64,000 nucleotides of DNA from Pseudacidovorax intermedius (lineage in GTDB: Bacteria > Pseudomonadota > Gammaproteobacteria > Burkholderiales > Burkholderiaceae_C): assembly GCF_003350475.1 (NCBI RefSeq), contig NZ_QQAV01000002.1, positions 434,001 through 498,000 of the forward strand. Reading direction: 5' to 3'. Shown here in pieces: positions 53,800 to 64,000 of this stretch (the first letter of the stretch is position 1; each line of letters begins with the position of its first letter). The notes below the pieces were generated by a model, which worked only from the letters and a program-made list of their open reading frames with translations, was not told the DNA's origin and made no database searches. The position numbers and the translations under genes were made by a program.

Positions 53800-55011
53800 A
53801 TGATTTTCGATTCCGCCGTTCTGAGCTCGGCCCTCGACTGGCTTGCCCATGGCCTGTGGGATCTGTCCTGGTGGCAGATCGTGCTGTACACGCTCGCCAC
53901 GACGCACATCACCATCCTCGCGGTGACCATCTTCCTGCACCGCACGCAGGCCCACCGCTCCATGGACCTGGGGCCCATTCCCTCCCATTTCTTCCGCTTT
54001 TGGCTGTGGGTCGGCACGGGCATGGTGACCAAGGAATGGGTCGCCATCCACCGCAAGCACCACGCCAAGTGCGAGACCGAGGAAGACCCGCACAGCCCGC
54101 AGACCCGCGGCATCGACACCGTCATGTGGCGCGGCGCCGAGCTATACCGCGCCGAGGCGAAGAACAACGAGACCATCACCAAGTTTGGCCACGGTACGCC
54201 CGATGACTGGATCGAGCGCAACCTGTACAGCCGCTTCGGCTGGCAGGGCGTTGGCCTCATGCTGATCCTCAACCTGGCGCTCTTCGGTGGCATCGGCGCC
54301 ACCATCTGGGCCATCCAGATGTTGTGGATTCCCTTCTGGGCGGCCGGCGTCGTCAACGGCCTGGGCCACTACTGGGGTTATCGCAACTTCGAGGCGCAGG
54401 ACGCCAGCACCAACCTGGTGCCCTGGGGCATCGTGATCGGCGGCGAAGAGCTGCACAACAACCACCACACCTATCCCACCGCCGCGAAGTTCTCGGTCAA
54501 GAAGTACGAGTTCGACATCGCCTGGGGCTACATCATGCTGATGCAGAAGCTGGGCTGGGCCAAGGTCAAGAAGGTGCCACCGAAGCTGCGCATGGGCGAG
54601 GTTCGCCCGGTGGCCGACGAGAAGACCCTCGAGGCCGTCATTGCCAACCGCTACGAAGTGATGGCCGGCTATGCCCGCGAGATGCGCCGTACCTGCAAGC
54701 AGGAGTTGTCGCAATTGCAGGCCCGTGGCGCCGACCTGTCGGTGCTCAAGGCGGCCCGCCGCTGGCTGCACCGCGATGACGACAAGGTGCCGGCCGCCGC
54801 CCGTCCCAAGCTCGCCGAGGCCCGCGCTGCCCATCCGGTGCTGGACAAGATGGTCACGATGCGCGAAGAACTGCGCCAGATGTGGATGAACACCTCCCAG
54901 TCGCGCGAGCAACTGGCAGCTGACCTGGCCGCTTGGTGTCACCGCGCCGAGGCCAGCGGCATCAAGGCCCTTCAGGATTTCTCGATCCGTCTGCGCGCGG
55001 CGCACGTGTGA
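53800..55011 (+). CDS. DesA-family fatty-acid desaturase
   Basis: 403-residue membrane di-iron desaturase. All three histidine boxes are visible: HRTQAHR, HRKHHAKC and HNNHHT, with membrane segments around them. It acts on fatty acyl chains to place a double bond. After about residue 270 there is an unusual C-terminal hydrophilic helical extension of about 130 residues (KQELSQLQARG...HPVLDKMVTMREELRQMW) of unknown role. Start: ATG at 53800, or TTG at 53797 one codon earlier; GGAG at 53785. A strong terminator follows at 55057. Confidence 0.9.
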   Translation: MIFDSAVLSSALDWLAHGLWDLSWWQIVLYTLATTHITILAVTIFLHRTQAHRSMDLGPIPSHFFRFWLWVGTGMVTKEWVAIHRKHHAKCETEEDPHSPQTRGIDTVMWRGAELYRAEAKNNETITKFGHGTPDDWIERNLYSRFGWQGVGLMLILNLALFGGIGATIWAIQMLWIPFWAAGVVNGLGHYWGYRNFEAQDASTNLVPWGIVIGGEELHNNHHTYPTAAKFSVKKYEFDIAWGYIMLMQKLGWAKVKKVPPKLRMGEVRPVADEKTLEAVIANRYEVMAGYAREMRRTCKQELSQLQARGADLSVLKAARRWLHRDDDKVPAAARPKLAEARAAHPVLDKMVTMREELRQMWMNTSQSREQLAADLAAWCHRAEASGIKALQDFSIRLRAAHV

Positions 55012-55056
55012 TCTGAGTCCCGCGCTTTGCTCGACGCCCTGGCGTCGGGTATCCCA

Positions 55057-55081
55057 AAAACCGGCTTTGTGCCGGTTTTTT
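55057..55081 (+). terminator. Terminator after desaturase gene
   Basis: AAAACCGGC-TTTGT-GCCGGTTTTTT: seven-bp stem ACCGGC/GCCGGT with symmetrical A and T runs, about 45 bp after the stop. The symmetry lets it act on both strands, so it could also stop leftward transcripts. Confidence 0.9.
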
Positions 55082-55176
55082 GCTGTGTGGACGAAGGCTT
55101 GCGCACTGGGCGGAGGCGCAAGGGCCGGGGGCAAATCCTGCTGGTGCCCACCGCGCGCCGCTGCGACGCAGGCAAC

Positions 55177-55205
55177 AAAAAACCCGCTGGATCACAGCGG
55201 GTTCT
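55177..55205 (-). terminator. Terminator of the rpmB–rpmG operon
   Basis: Stem AACCCGCTG-GATCA-CAGCGGGTT (55181-55203) with an A-run at 55177-55182, which reads as T on the leftward strand, about 22 bp after the rpmG stop. It is an efficient terminator for leftward transcription and is opposite in direction to the desaturase terminator. Confidence 0.88.
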
Positions 55206-55226
55206 TTGAAGAAGGCGTGGGCTGAA

Positions 55227-55400
55227 TTACTTCAGCTTCACTTCCTTGTATTCGACGTGCTTGCGCGCCTTGGGATCGAACTTCATGATCAACATCTTTT
55301 CAGGCGTCGTCTTCTTGTTCTTGCTGGTGGTGTAGAAGTGGCCGGTGCCCGCGGTGGACTCCAGCTTGATCTTTTCGCGTCCGCCTTTGCTCGTTGCCAT
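55227..55400 (-). CDS. rpmG: 50S ribosomal protein L33
   Basis: 57-residue L33, part of the large ribosomal subunit. The protein reads [20 protein letters not shown], then [30 protein letters not shown] and LK. The zinc-binding cysteines found in some L33 forms are missing, so this is the zinc-independent type. It is cotranscribed with rpmB: GGAG-type site before ATG at 55400, 17 bp after the rpmB stop, and a terminator just after. Confidence 0.96.
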   Translation of the reverse strand: MATSKGGREKIKLESTAGTGHFYTTSKNKKTTPEKMLIMKFDPKARKHVEYKEVKLK

Positions 55401-55417
55401 GGTGTGCTCCTTTCAGC

Positions 55418-55651
55418 TCAGGCTTGGCCGCGTGCGCGCATGTCTGCGAGCACGGCGTCGATGCCGTTCTTGTCGATCAGGCGCAGGGCGGCGCTGGAGA
55501 CGCGCAGACGCACCCAGCGGTTTTCGCTCTCAACCCAGAAACGACGGTATTGCAGGTTCGGCATGAACCGGCGCTTGGTTTTGTTGTTGGCGTGGGAAAC
55601 GTTGTTCCCGACCATCGGGCCCTTGCCCGTGACTTCACATACGCGTGCCAT
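55418..55651 (-). CDS. rpmB: 50S ribosomal protein L28
   Basis: 77-residue L28. It begins [29 protein letters not shown] and contains [33 protein letters not shown], matching the usual betaproteobacterial L28. The first gene of the rpmB–rpmG pair; a strong promoter lies 155-184 bp upstream. Confidence 0.97.
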   Translation of the reverse strand: MARVCEVTGKGPMVGNNVSHANNKTKRRFMPNLQYRRFWVESENRWVRLRVSSAALRLIDKNGIDAVLADMRARGQA

Positions 55652-55805
55652 GAGGACACTCTTTCATGAACAGCCGTCACCAGACGCTGCGGTCTGCGCG
55701 TGACGCACAGACCGTGGGGTGGATCGGCTTGACCTCGCCAGAAAACGGGTGGCGGTGGCCCGGATGCCGCTCGCACGCCGGGGCGCATAAGCGGCAAAGC
55801 CCGCG

Positions 55806-55835
55806 ATTATAGGAAGGATGGGGGAGTGTTGTCCA
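55806..55835 (-). promoter_or_regulatory. Sigma-70 promoter of rpmB–rpmG
   Basis: On the leftward strand TGGACA (55835-55830) is followed by an 18-base spacer and a perfect TATAAT (55811-55806). It lies upstream of rpmB, leaving a leader of about 150 nt. No other such promoter is visible in the 296-bp gap between trxB and rpmB. Confidence 0.82.
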
Positions 55836-55947
55836 CGGTCCAGTGCCCGGGCTTTCGAGAGCGCACGAAGCATCGCGCGGTAGGGCTGCGCCGTAAGGGT
55901 CTGCGGCTTCAAGTTGTCTCAGCAGCCCCACCTCTTTTCACACTCCT

Positions 55948-56970
<1,023 letters not shown>

Positions 56971-57076
56971 TCAGTATCCTGTTCAGGTTCAATGCATGCG
57001 GAGCGCTCTTCTTATGTGCGTGATTGTATTTATTGATGCTGCGTCCCTCGAAGGGCGCGGCACAGGGAGGAAATAG

Positions 57077-57751
57077 ATGTCGATGCTTTCGAACCTGGAA
57101 CTGCTTCGCCGGGTGCCGCTCTTTGCCGCGCTCACGCCTTCTCAGGCGGCCAACATCGCCGATGCGATCGTCAAGCGGCGCTTCAAGCGCGGCGAACTCA
57201 TCGTGGAACAGGGCAAGAAGACGAATGCCCTGTACATCATCCTGGCCGGCCGTGCCCGGGTGCTCAGTGCGGACAGCCGCGGTCGAGAGGTGATCCTGGC
57301 AACCCTTCAGTCCGGCGACTACATCGGCGAGATGAGCCTCATCGACGACGAGCCGCATTCGGCCACGGTGCGCGCCGACGTCCAGACGGACGTGCTCGTC
57401 CTCGGCCGCGAGGCGTTCTCGCGTTGCCTGCCGGACAGTTCCTCGATGTCCTACAACATCATGCGCGGGTTGGTCCGGCGCCTACGCCATGCGGATCGGA
57501 AGATCGAGTCGCTGGCACTGATGGATGTCTACGGCCGCGTGGCGCGTGCGCTGATGGATTTCGTCACCGAGGACGGCGCCGGCAACTTCGTGGTGCGGGA
57601 GCGGATTTCGCGCCAGGACCTGGCCAAGATGGTCGGCGCGTCCCGCGAGATGGTCAGCCGCGTCATGAAGGACCTGGAGGAGCGCGGCTTCGTGCAGACG
57701 CAGCCCGATGGCTCGATGCTGGTCAAGGACCGCCTGTCTGCGCTGGGCTGA
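57077..57751 (+). CDS. CRP/FNR-family transcriptional regulator
   Basis: 224-residue regulator with an N-terminal cyclic-nucleotide-binding-type beta roll (about 10-125, with LQSGDYIGEMSLIDDEPHSATVRA) and a C-terminal winged helix (about 150-220; RISRQDLAKMVGASREMVSRVM). Only one Cys (in SRCLPDSS) is present, so it lacks the FNR iron-sulphur cluster. The RBS GGAGG is 7 bp before the ATG at 57077. It lies between trxB and ftsK; the effector is unknown. Confidence 0.92.
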   Translation: MSMLSNLELLRRVPLFAALTPSQAANIADAIVKRRFKRGELIVEQGKKTNALYIILAGRARVLSADSRGREVILATLQSGDYIGEMSLIDDEPHSATVRADVQTDVLVLGREAFSRCLPDSSSMSYNIMRGLVRRLRHADRKIESLALMDVYGRVARALMDFVTEDGAGNFVVRERISRQDLAKMVGASREMVSRVMKDLEERGFVQTQPDGSMLVKDRLSALG

Positions 57752-57878
57752 GTCCGCGGCATCCGGACGCGCGGCGATGCGCTTACGCGCCCGCCCCGCA
57801 GCCTGCCCGCGGTGTGGCCAGCCCAAGATGGTTTAGGCTTGCGCATTGCGCGCGGCATGGCCGTGCGTGTCTGCGTCC

Positions 57879-60269
57879 ATGACCTATTCCTTGCACACAC
57901 TTCACAACACGGCGGCGCCAGAAGTACCGCCCGTGCGCCAGCGCGCCTTGCGCTTCGCGCATGAAATCTCGCTCGTCGCGGCCTTTGCCCTCATGCTGTT
58001 CTGGCTGCTCGCGATGCTCAGTTACACGCCGTCCGATGCGGCGTGGTCCACGTCCGGCACAGGCGGCGTCGTCAAGAACTGGGGCGGCGCGGTGGGGGCG
58101 TGGCTGGCCGACGCGAGCTACTACCTGGCCGGTTATTCGATCTGGTGGGCATTCGCGGCGTCGGTGCGCGTCTGGCTGTCGTCCCTCGCGCAGTGGCTGC
58201 GCGGTGGCCGGCCGCAGGGCGAGCCCGAACTGCCGCGCCTGAACCGCAGCCGGCTCATGTCCTGGCTTGGATTGGTGCTGCTGCTGGTGGCCAGCGCCAT
58301 GCTGGAATGGTCGCGGCTCTATCGCCTGGAGTTCCGGCTGCCCGGGCACGGCGGCGGTGTGCTGGGTTACCTCGTGGGGCCGGCCGGTGTGCGCTGGTTG
58401 GGGTTCACCGGCTCCGCGTTGGTGGCCATTGCGGCAGGTGTGATCGGCTCGGCCCTCGTCTTTCGCTTCTCCTGGGCCCAGGTGGCCGAGGCGATCGGCG
58501 CACGCCTCTATTCGCTCTTCGAGCGGGGTCGCGAAAAGCGCGAACTCGCGCAGGACCTGGCCATGGGCCGAAAGGCGCGCCGCGAACGTGAAGAGGTGGC
58601 GGCCCACGACCGCGATGCGCCGTTGCCCCCCGACGACAGGGAGCCTGCATTCGACGACGTGCCACCGCCCGCGCCGCGCCGGCGCGAGAAGGCCGCACCC
58701 GTGCAGATCGAGCCCGCCGTGGCCGATGTGCCCAAGAGCGAGCGCGTGGTCAAGGAGCGCCAGAAGCCGCTCTTCAAGGAACTGCCCGACAGCAAGCTGC
58801 CGCAGGTGGACCTGCTCGATGCGGCCGCCGGCCGTCAGGAGACGGTGTCGCCCGATACGCTGGAGATGACCTCGCGCCTGATCGAGAAGAAGCTCAAGGA
58901 CTTCGGCGTCGAGGTGCGCGTGGTGCTGGCTTCGCCGGGCCCGGTCATCACGCGCTACGAGATCGAGCCCGCCACTGGCGTGAAGGGCTCGCAGATCGTC
59001 AACCTGGCCAAGGACCTGGCGCGCTCGCTGTCGCTGGTCTCCATCCGGGTGATAGAGACGATTCCGGGCAAGAACTACATGGCGCTGGAACTGCCCAACG
59101 CCAAGCGGCAGTCGATCCGGCTGTCGGAGATCCTGGGCTCGCAGGTCTATCACGAGGCCAAGTCCATGCTGACCATCGGCCTGGGCAAGGACATCATCGG
59201 CAACCCGGTGGTGGCCGACCTGGCCAAGATGCCGCACGTGCTGGTGGCCGGTACCACGGGCTCGGGCAAGTCGGTGGGCATCAACGCGATGATCCTGTCG
59301 CTGCTCTACAAAGCCGAAGCGAGCGATGTGCGCGTGCTCATGATCGACCCCAAGATGCTGGAGATGTCGGTCTACGAAGGCATCCCGCACCTGCTGGCGC
59401 CGGTGGTCACCGACATGAAGCAGGCGGCCCACGGCCTCAACTGGTGCGTGGCCGAGATGGAGCGGCGCTACAAGCTCATGTCCAAGCTGGGCGTGCGCAA
59501 TCTCGCGGGCTACAACGCCAAGATCGATGAGGCCAAGGCGCGCGAGGAGTTCATCTACAACCCCTTCAGCCTGACGCCGGACGATCCGGAGCCGCTGCGC
59601 CGCGAGCCGCACATCGTCGTCGTCATCGACGAGCTGGCCGACCTGATGATGGTGGTCGGCAAGAAGATCGAAGAGCTGATCGCTCGTCTCGCGCAGAAGG
59701 CGCGGGCGGCCGGCATCCACCTGATCCTGGCCACGCAGCGCCCCAGCGTCGACGTGATCACCGGCCTCATCAAGGCCAACATTCCTACACGCATCGCGTT
59801 CCAGGTCAGCAGCAAGATCGACAGCCGGACCATCCTGGACCAGATGGGCGCCGAGGCGTTGCTGGGCATGGGCGACATGCTCTACATGCCGAGCGGCACC
59901 GGTCTGCCGATCCGCGTGCACGGTGCCTTCGTCAGCGACGACGAGGTGCACCGCGTGGTGGCCTACCTCAAGAGCCAGGGCGAGCCCGACTACATCGAGG
60001 GCGTGCTCGAAGGCGGAACTGTGGATGGCGAGGACGGTCCGATGGGTGAGGGCGGCGACGCCGGTGGCGAAAAGGATCCGATGTACGACCAGGCGGTCGA
60101 GGTCGTCCTCAAGCACCGCAAGGCCAGCATTTCGCTGGTGCAGCGCCACCTCAAGATTGGCTACAACCGCGCGGCGCGGCTGGTCGAGGACATGGAAAAC
60201 GCCGGCTTGGTGAGCGCGATGAGCGGCGCCGGGCAGCGTGAGATCCTCGTGCCGGCGCGCAGCGAATGA
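57879..60269 (+). CDS. ftsK: DNA translocase FtsK
   Basis: 796-residue septal DNA pump that moves chromosomes during division and activates XerCD at dif. The N-terminal region (about 20-200) has four membrane spans; then a short acidic/Pro linker (about 245-330); the motor domain includes Walker [15 protein letters not shown] and Walker [14 protein letters not shown]; the C-terminal gamma winged helix reads [30 protein letters not shown] (DNA-orienting domain). ATG at 57879 is chosen. lolA follows after 10 bp. Confidence 0.97.
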   Translation: MTYSLHTLHNTAAPEVPPVRQRALRFAHEISLVAAFALMLFWLLAMLSYTPSDAAWSTSGTGGVVKNWGGAVGAWLADASYYLAGYSIWWAFAASVRVWLSSLAQWLRGGRPQGEPELPRLNRSRLMSWLGLVLLLVASAMLEWSRLYRLEFRLPGHGGGVLGYLVGPAGVRWLGFTGSALVAIAAGVIGSALVFRFSWAQVAEAIGARLYSLFERGREKRELAQDLAMGRKARREREEVAAHDRDAPLPPDDREPAFDDVPPPAPRRREKAAPVQIEPAVADVPKSERVVKERQKPLFKELPDSKLPQVDLLDAAAGRQETVSPDTLEMTSRLIEKKLKDFGVEVRVVLASPGPVITRYEIEPATGVKGSQIVNLAKDLARSLSLVSIRVIETIPGKNYMALELPNAKRQSIRLSEILGSQVYHEAKSMLTIGLGKDIIGNPVVADLAKMPHVLVAGTTGSGKSVGINAMILSLLYKAEASDVRVLMIDPKMLEMSVYEGIPHLLAPVVTDMKQAAHGLNWCVAEMERRYKLMSKLGVRNLAGYNAKIDEAKAREEFIYNPFSLTPDDPEPLRREPHIVVVIDELADLMMVVGKKIEELIARLAQKARAAGIHLILATQRPSVDVITGLIKANIPTRIAFQVSSKIDSRTILDQMGAEALLGMGDMLYMPSGTGLPIRVHGAFVSDDEVHRVVAYLKSQGEPDYIEGVLEGGTVDGEDGPMGEGGDAGGEKDPMYDQAVEVVLKHRKASISLVQRHLKIGYNRAARLVEDMENAGLVSAMSGAGQREILVPARSE

Positions 60270-60279
60270 AAGGACCGGA

Positions 60280-60912
60280 ATGCGGAAGTTGATGGTGGGA
60301 TGGGTGCTTGGGGTTGCGGTATGCGGCGCCTGGGCGGGTGGACTCGACAGCCTGGGCGCCTTTCTGAAGACAGCGCGTTCTGGAAAGGCTGACTTCACAC
60401 AGACGGTCAGTGCGCCCCCCAAGGACGGTCAGCCCATGCGCGCGAAGACGTCCGCCGGCACCTTCGAATTCCAGCGCCCAGGCCAATTCCGCTTCGAGTA
60501 CCGCAAGCCCTTTGCGCAGACCATCGTGGCCGACGGCAAGACGCTCTGGCTCTACGACGCCGACCTCAACCAGGTGACACAGCGCCCGCAGGCCCAGGCG
60601 CTGGGTTCCACGCCGGCGGCGCTGATCGCCTCGGCCGCCGACTTGCGGGCACTGGAGTCCGACTTCACCCTGGCCGATGCGCCAGCCCGTGACGGTCTGC
60701 AATGGGTCAAGGCCACGCCCAAGTCGCGCGACGCGCAACTGCAGAGTGTGGAGATCGGCTTTCAGGGCGATGCGCTGGCAGCCCTCGACATCCTGGACGC
60801 CTTCGGCCAGCGCTCGGTGCTGCGCTTCTCCAACGTGCAGGTCAATCCGTCGATGTCCGCGGGCACCTTCCAGTTCAAGCCTCCCGCGGGTGCCGACGTC
60901 GTCCGGCAGTGA
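60280..60912 (+). CDS. lolA: Outer-membrane lipoprotein carrier protein LolA
   Basis: 210-residue periplasmic chaperone that ferries lipoproteins from the inner to the outer membrane. Signal peptide MRKLMVGWVLGVAVCGAWAG; mature part FLKTARSGKADFTQTV, GTFEFQRPGQFRFEYRKPFAQTIVADGKTLWLYDADLNQVT and the C-terminal SNVQVNPSMSAGTFQFKPPAGADVV are typical. It is 10 bp after ftsK, and rarA follows, a conserved ftsK–lolA–rarA order. The Cys in the signal peptide is not a lipobox. Confidence 0.96.
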   Translation: MRKLMVGWVLGVAVCGAWAGGLDSLGAFLKTARSGKADFTQTVSAPPKDGQPMRAKTSAGTFEFQRPGQFRFEYRKPFAQTIVADGKTLWLYDADLNQVTQRPQAQALGSTPAALIASAADLRALESDFTLADAPARDGLQWVKATPKSRDAQLQSVEIGFQGDALAALDILDAFGQRSVLRFSNVQVNPSMSAGTFQFKPPAGADVVRQ

Positions 60913-60941
60913 GGCCGCGCTGACGGCCGGACAATCGGCGC

Positions 60942-62249
60942 ATGGCCGACCTGTTTGATCCCCCTTCGCCTGCGGCGCCCCTTGCCGAGGCCCTGCGCCC
61001 GGCCAGCCTCGACGAGGTCATCGGCCAGAGCCACCTGATCGGTCCCGGCCGGCCGCTCAGGCTGGCCTTCGAATCGGGCAAGCCGCATTCCATGATCCTG
61101 TGGGGTCCGCCCGGCGTGGGCAAGACCACGCTGGCGCGCCTCACGGCCAAGGCTTTCGGCTACGAGTTCATTGCGCTGTCGGCCGTGTTCTCGGGCGTCA
61201 AGGACATCCGCGCCGCCATGGAGCGGGCCGAGCAGCACCTGGCGCTGGGCCGCAAGACCATCCTCTTCGTCGACGAGATCCACCGCTTCAACAAGAGCCA
61301 GCAGGACGGCCTGCTGCCCTTCGTCGAATCGGGGCTGGTCACCTTCGTCGGCGCCACCACCGAGAACCCGTCCTTCGAGGTCAACTCCGCGCTGCTGTCG
61401 CGGGCCCAGGTCTACACCCTGCAGTCCTTGAGCGAGGATGAGCTCTGTCAACTGGTGCGCCGTGCGCAGGAGAAGGTACTGACCCACCTGGCTTTGAGCG
61501 ATGCCGCGGTCGACACGCTGGTGGGCTATGCCGACGGCGATGCGCGCCGCATGCTCAACCTGCTGGAGCAGACGGACACGGCGGCGCGTGCCGCGGACGT
61601 GCAGGAAGTGACGCCCGACTTCCTGCAGAGCGCGCTCACGCTCAACGCGCGCCGCTTCGACAAGGGCGGCGACAACTTCTACGACCAGATCTCCGCCCTG
61701 CACAAGTCGGTGCGCGGCTCCCATCCCGATGCGGCGCTGTACTGGCTCACGCGCATGCTCGATGGCGGTGCCGATGCACGCTACCTTTCGCGGCGTATCG
61801 TCCGCATGGCCTGGGAGGACATCGGCCTTGCGGACCCGCGCGCCATGCAGATCGCCAACGATGCCGCCACCACTTTCGAGCGGCTTGGTTCGCCCGAGGG
61901 TGATCTTGCGCTGGCTCAGGCAGTGATCTATCTCGCCGTCGCGCCCAAGAGCAACGCCGGCTACAACGCCTACAACCAGGCGCGGGCCTTCGTGCGACAG
62001 GACAAGTCGCGCGAAGTGCCCATTCATCTGCGCAACGCGCCCACCAAGCTGATGAAATCGCTGGGCCATGGCAAGGCCTACCGTTATGCGCACGACGAGC
62101 CCGAAGGCTATGCAGCCGGCGAGACCTACCTGCCTCAGGGCATGCCCGAACCGCGCTGGTATCAGCCGGTGCCCCGCGGCCTGGAAACCAAGATTGCCGA
62201 GAAGTTGGCGCATCTGCGCCGGCTCGACGCGCAGGCCGGCGAAGACTGA
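60942..62249 (+). CDS. rarA: Replication-associated recombination protein A
   Basis: 435-residue clamp-loader-like AAA+ ATPase (RarA/MgsA) that acts at stalled replication forks. It has [13 protein letters not shown] (Walker A), [20 protein letters not shown] (Walker B with the family-typical HRFNK), the [12 protein letters not shown] sensor and the C-terminal tetramerisation part ([31 protein letters not shown]). Starts 29 bp after lolA. A terminator-like hairpin lies at 62365. Confidence 0.96.
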   Translation: MADLFDPPSPAAPLAEALRPASLDEVIGQSHLIGPGRPLRLAFESGKPHSMILWGPPGVGKTTLARLTAKAFGYEFIALSAVFSGVKDIRAAMERAEQHLALGRKTILFVDEIHRFNKSQQDGLLPFVESGLVTFVGATTENPSFEVNSALLSRAQVYTLQSLSEDELCQLVRRAQEKVLTHLALSDAAVDTLVGYADGDARRMLNLLEQTDTAARAADVQEVTPDFLQSALTLNARRFDKGGDNFYDQISALHKSVRGSHPDAALYWLTRMLDGGADARYLSRRIVRMAWEDIGLADPRAMQIANDAATTFERLGSPEGDLALAQAVIYLAVAPKSNAGYNAYNQARAFVRQDKSREVPIHLRNAPTKLMKSLGHGKAYRYAHDEPEGYAAGETYLPQGMPEPRWYQPVPRGLETKIAEKLAHLRRLDAQAGED

Positions 62250-62364
62250 GCCCGTCTTTCAACGTATCCGCTAAAGCGCCGACCCCTTCACGCCGCTGCG
62301 GGAAACCCCCAGCTGCCGCGCACCAGAGTAGCGCGGCCGCGTGTCTAAAATCCCGCCCACTTAG

Positions 62365-62396
62365 ACCCGCCTTCCACCCATGCTGGCGGGTTTTTT
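62365..62396 (+). terminator. Terminator hairpin between rarA and livH
   Basis: ACCCGCC (62365-62371) pairs with GGCGGGT (62385-62391), extended by an inner CCA/TGG, and ends in seven T. It follows rarA by 116 bp and precedes livH by 87 bp. A TAAAAT box at 62346-62351 just upstream raises the possibility of a short attenuated transcript. Confidence 0.88.
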
Positions 62397-62482
62397 GCTA
62401 CCTGAACCACGGCGCCAATCCGGTGCTCCGGCTTGGCAGAAGGCGTCCTCACCGGGACGCATAACAAAAGGGACCTCTCTTT

Positions 62483-63412
62483 ATGGAAATATTGCTGCAG
62501 CAGATCATCAACGGTCTGGTTCTCGGCAGCATGTACGCCCTGATAGCCCTCGGCTACACCATGGTGTACGGCATCATCAACCTCATCAATTTCGCCCACG
62601 GCGAGGTCCTCATGGTCGGCGCATTGACCAGCTGGACCATCATCGGCTGGATGCAGTCGGCCATGCCGGGCACCCCCGGCTGGATCATCCTGATCCTGGC
62701 CACCCTGATCGCCTGCGTGGTGGCGGCCACCCTCAATTTCACCATCGAGAAAGTCGCCTACCGGCCGCTGCGCAACAGTCCCAAATTGGCCCCGCTGATC
62801 ACGGCCATCGGCATGTCGATCCTGTTGCAGACGCTGGCCATGATCATCTGGCGCCCCACCAACAAGGCCTATCCGACGCTGCTGCCCAGCGACTCGGTGC
62901 ACATCGCGGGTGCGGCCATCTCGCCGACGCAGATCATGATCCTGGTGGTCACCGCGATCTCGCTGGCGGTGCTGACCTGGCTGGTCAACTACACGCGGCT
63001 CGGCCGCGCCATGCGGGCCACCGCCGAGAACCCGCGCGTGGCTGCGCTTATGGGCATCCGGCCGGACACGGTCATCTCGGCCACCTTCATCATCGGCGCC
63101 GTGCTGGCGGCCATCGCGGGTGTCATGTATGCCTCCAACTACGGCATCGCGCAGCACGCCATGGGCTTCATCCCCGGCCTCAAGGCCTTCACCGCCGCCG
63201 TGTTCGGCGGCATCGGAAACCTGGCCGGTGCCGTGGTGGGCGGCCTGCTGCTCGGCGTGATCGAGGCCGTGGGCGCGGGTTACCTGTCCGACGTCACGGG
63301 CGGCGTGCTGGGCAGCCAGCACAGCGACATCTTCGCCTTCATCATTCTGATCATCACGCTGACCGTGCGGCCGTCCGGCCTGCTCGGCGAGCGCGTGGCG
63401 GACCGGGCCTGA
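62483..63412 (+). CDS. livH: Branched-chain amino acid ABC transporter permease LivH
   Basis: 309-residue inner-membrane permease with about eight or nine helices. The start MEILLQQIINGLVLGSMYAL and GLNIVN-type loop GYTMVYGIINLINFAHGEVLM are typical of LivH, with the ATPase-contact region ARLGRAMRATAENPRVAALMGI (split over residues about 172-195). It works with LivM, two ATPases and a periplasmic binding protein; only livM is in view. The start follows GGGACC with modest match to a ribosome site. Confidence 0.95.
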   Translation: MEILLQQIINGLVLGSMYALIALGYTMVYGIINLINFAHGEVLMVGALTSWTIIGWMQSAMPGTPGWIILILATLIACVVAATLNFTIEKVAYRPLRNSPKLAPLITAIGMSILLQTLAMIIWRPTNKAYPTLLPSDSVHIAGAAISPTQIMILVVTAISLAVLTWLVNYTRLGRAMRATAENPRVAALMGIRPDTVISATFIIGAVLAAIAGVMYASNYGIAQHAMGFIPGLKAFTAAVFGGIGNLAGAVVGGLLLGVIEAVGAGYLSDVTGGVLGSQHSDIFAFIILIITLTVRPSGLLGERVADRA

Positions 63413-63428
63413 CGGCCAAGGAGGCTCC

Positions 63429-64000
<572 letters not shown>

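Noticed and set aside
57783-60422. A leftward open frame of 879 codons opposite ftsK
   Set aside because: Antisense shadow of ftsK; low-complexity product with no domain.

Overview
The window is a gene-dense, GC-rich stretch of a betaproteobacterial chromosome, most likely from a member of the Comamonadaceae (Variovorax/Acidovorax-like; genus not resolved). The pointers are the gyrA–DUF2059–serC–pheA–tyrA order, a tmRNA with the proteolysis tag ANDERFALAA, tripartite tricarboxylate (TctABC/Bug) transport genes, and the overall set of housekeeping genes. Nearly all of it is coding. I see no phage, insertion sequence, CRISPR array, rRNA or ordinary tRNA.

Left part (1–9.4 kb): a leftward run gyrA, a DUF2059 secreted protein, serC, pheA and tyrA (cut by the window edge) links DNA topology with serine and aromatic amino acid synthesis. 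Divergent from it are an OmpA-like lipoprotein-free cell-envelope protein, ubiG and gph, then the tmRNA gene ssrA and a tiny secreted Lys/Ala-rich protein.

9.6–20.9 kb: icd, a DUF892 ferritin-like protein, a leftward MoxR–DUF58–VWA cluster with a membrane-anchored trypsin-like protease, TatD, a secreted protein made of 22-residue repeats, and a tightly coupled trio (DNA glycosylase, spermidine-synthase-like protein, orphan GspE/PilB ATPase).

21–31 kb: an accessory uptake and catabolic region. It holds tctB-tctA, then a Bug binding protein with a gamma-glutamyltransferase-family enzyme and an EamA exporter, then an atypical SDR, a quinone oxidoreductase, a LysR regulator and a divergent bile-acid:sodium-symporter-type protein. 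A 20-bp motif is shared by the promoter region of the Bug gene and the LysR intergenic region and may tie these units together.

32.3–33.6 kb is the only long non-coding stretch. It holds a large inverted repeat, REP-like palindromes and 19 consecutive phase-locked 8-bp repeats. It is the most unusual DNA here.

33.6–41.1 kb: a Na/Pi cotransporter, then a leftward LacI–binding protein–two permeases–ATPase–metallophosphoesterase cluster, probably for uptake and hydrolysis of a phosphorus-containing organic compound. A palindromic LacI-type operator sits just upstream of the regulator.

41.4–55 kb: lspA, ileS and ribF; an HNH nuclease; an enoyl-CoA hydratase-like protein lacking the usual catalytic glutamates; a Tat/lipoprotein hydrolase; two acyl-CoA dehydrogenases that look like paired subunits; purN; an RsmB-like methyltransferase; and a DesA-type desaturase.

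55–64 kb: rpmG/rpmB, trxB, a CRP-family regulator, ftsK, lolA, rarA and the start of a branched-chain amino acid ABC transporter (livH, livM, the latter cut by the right edge).
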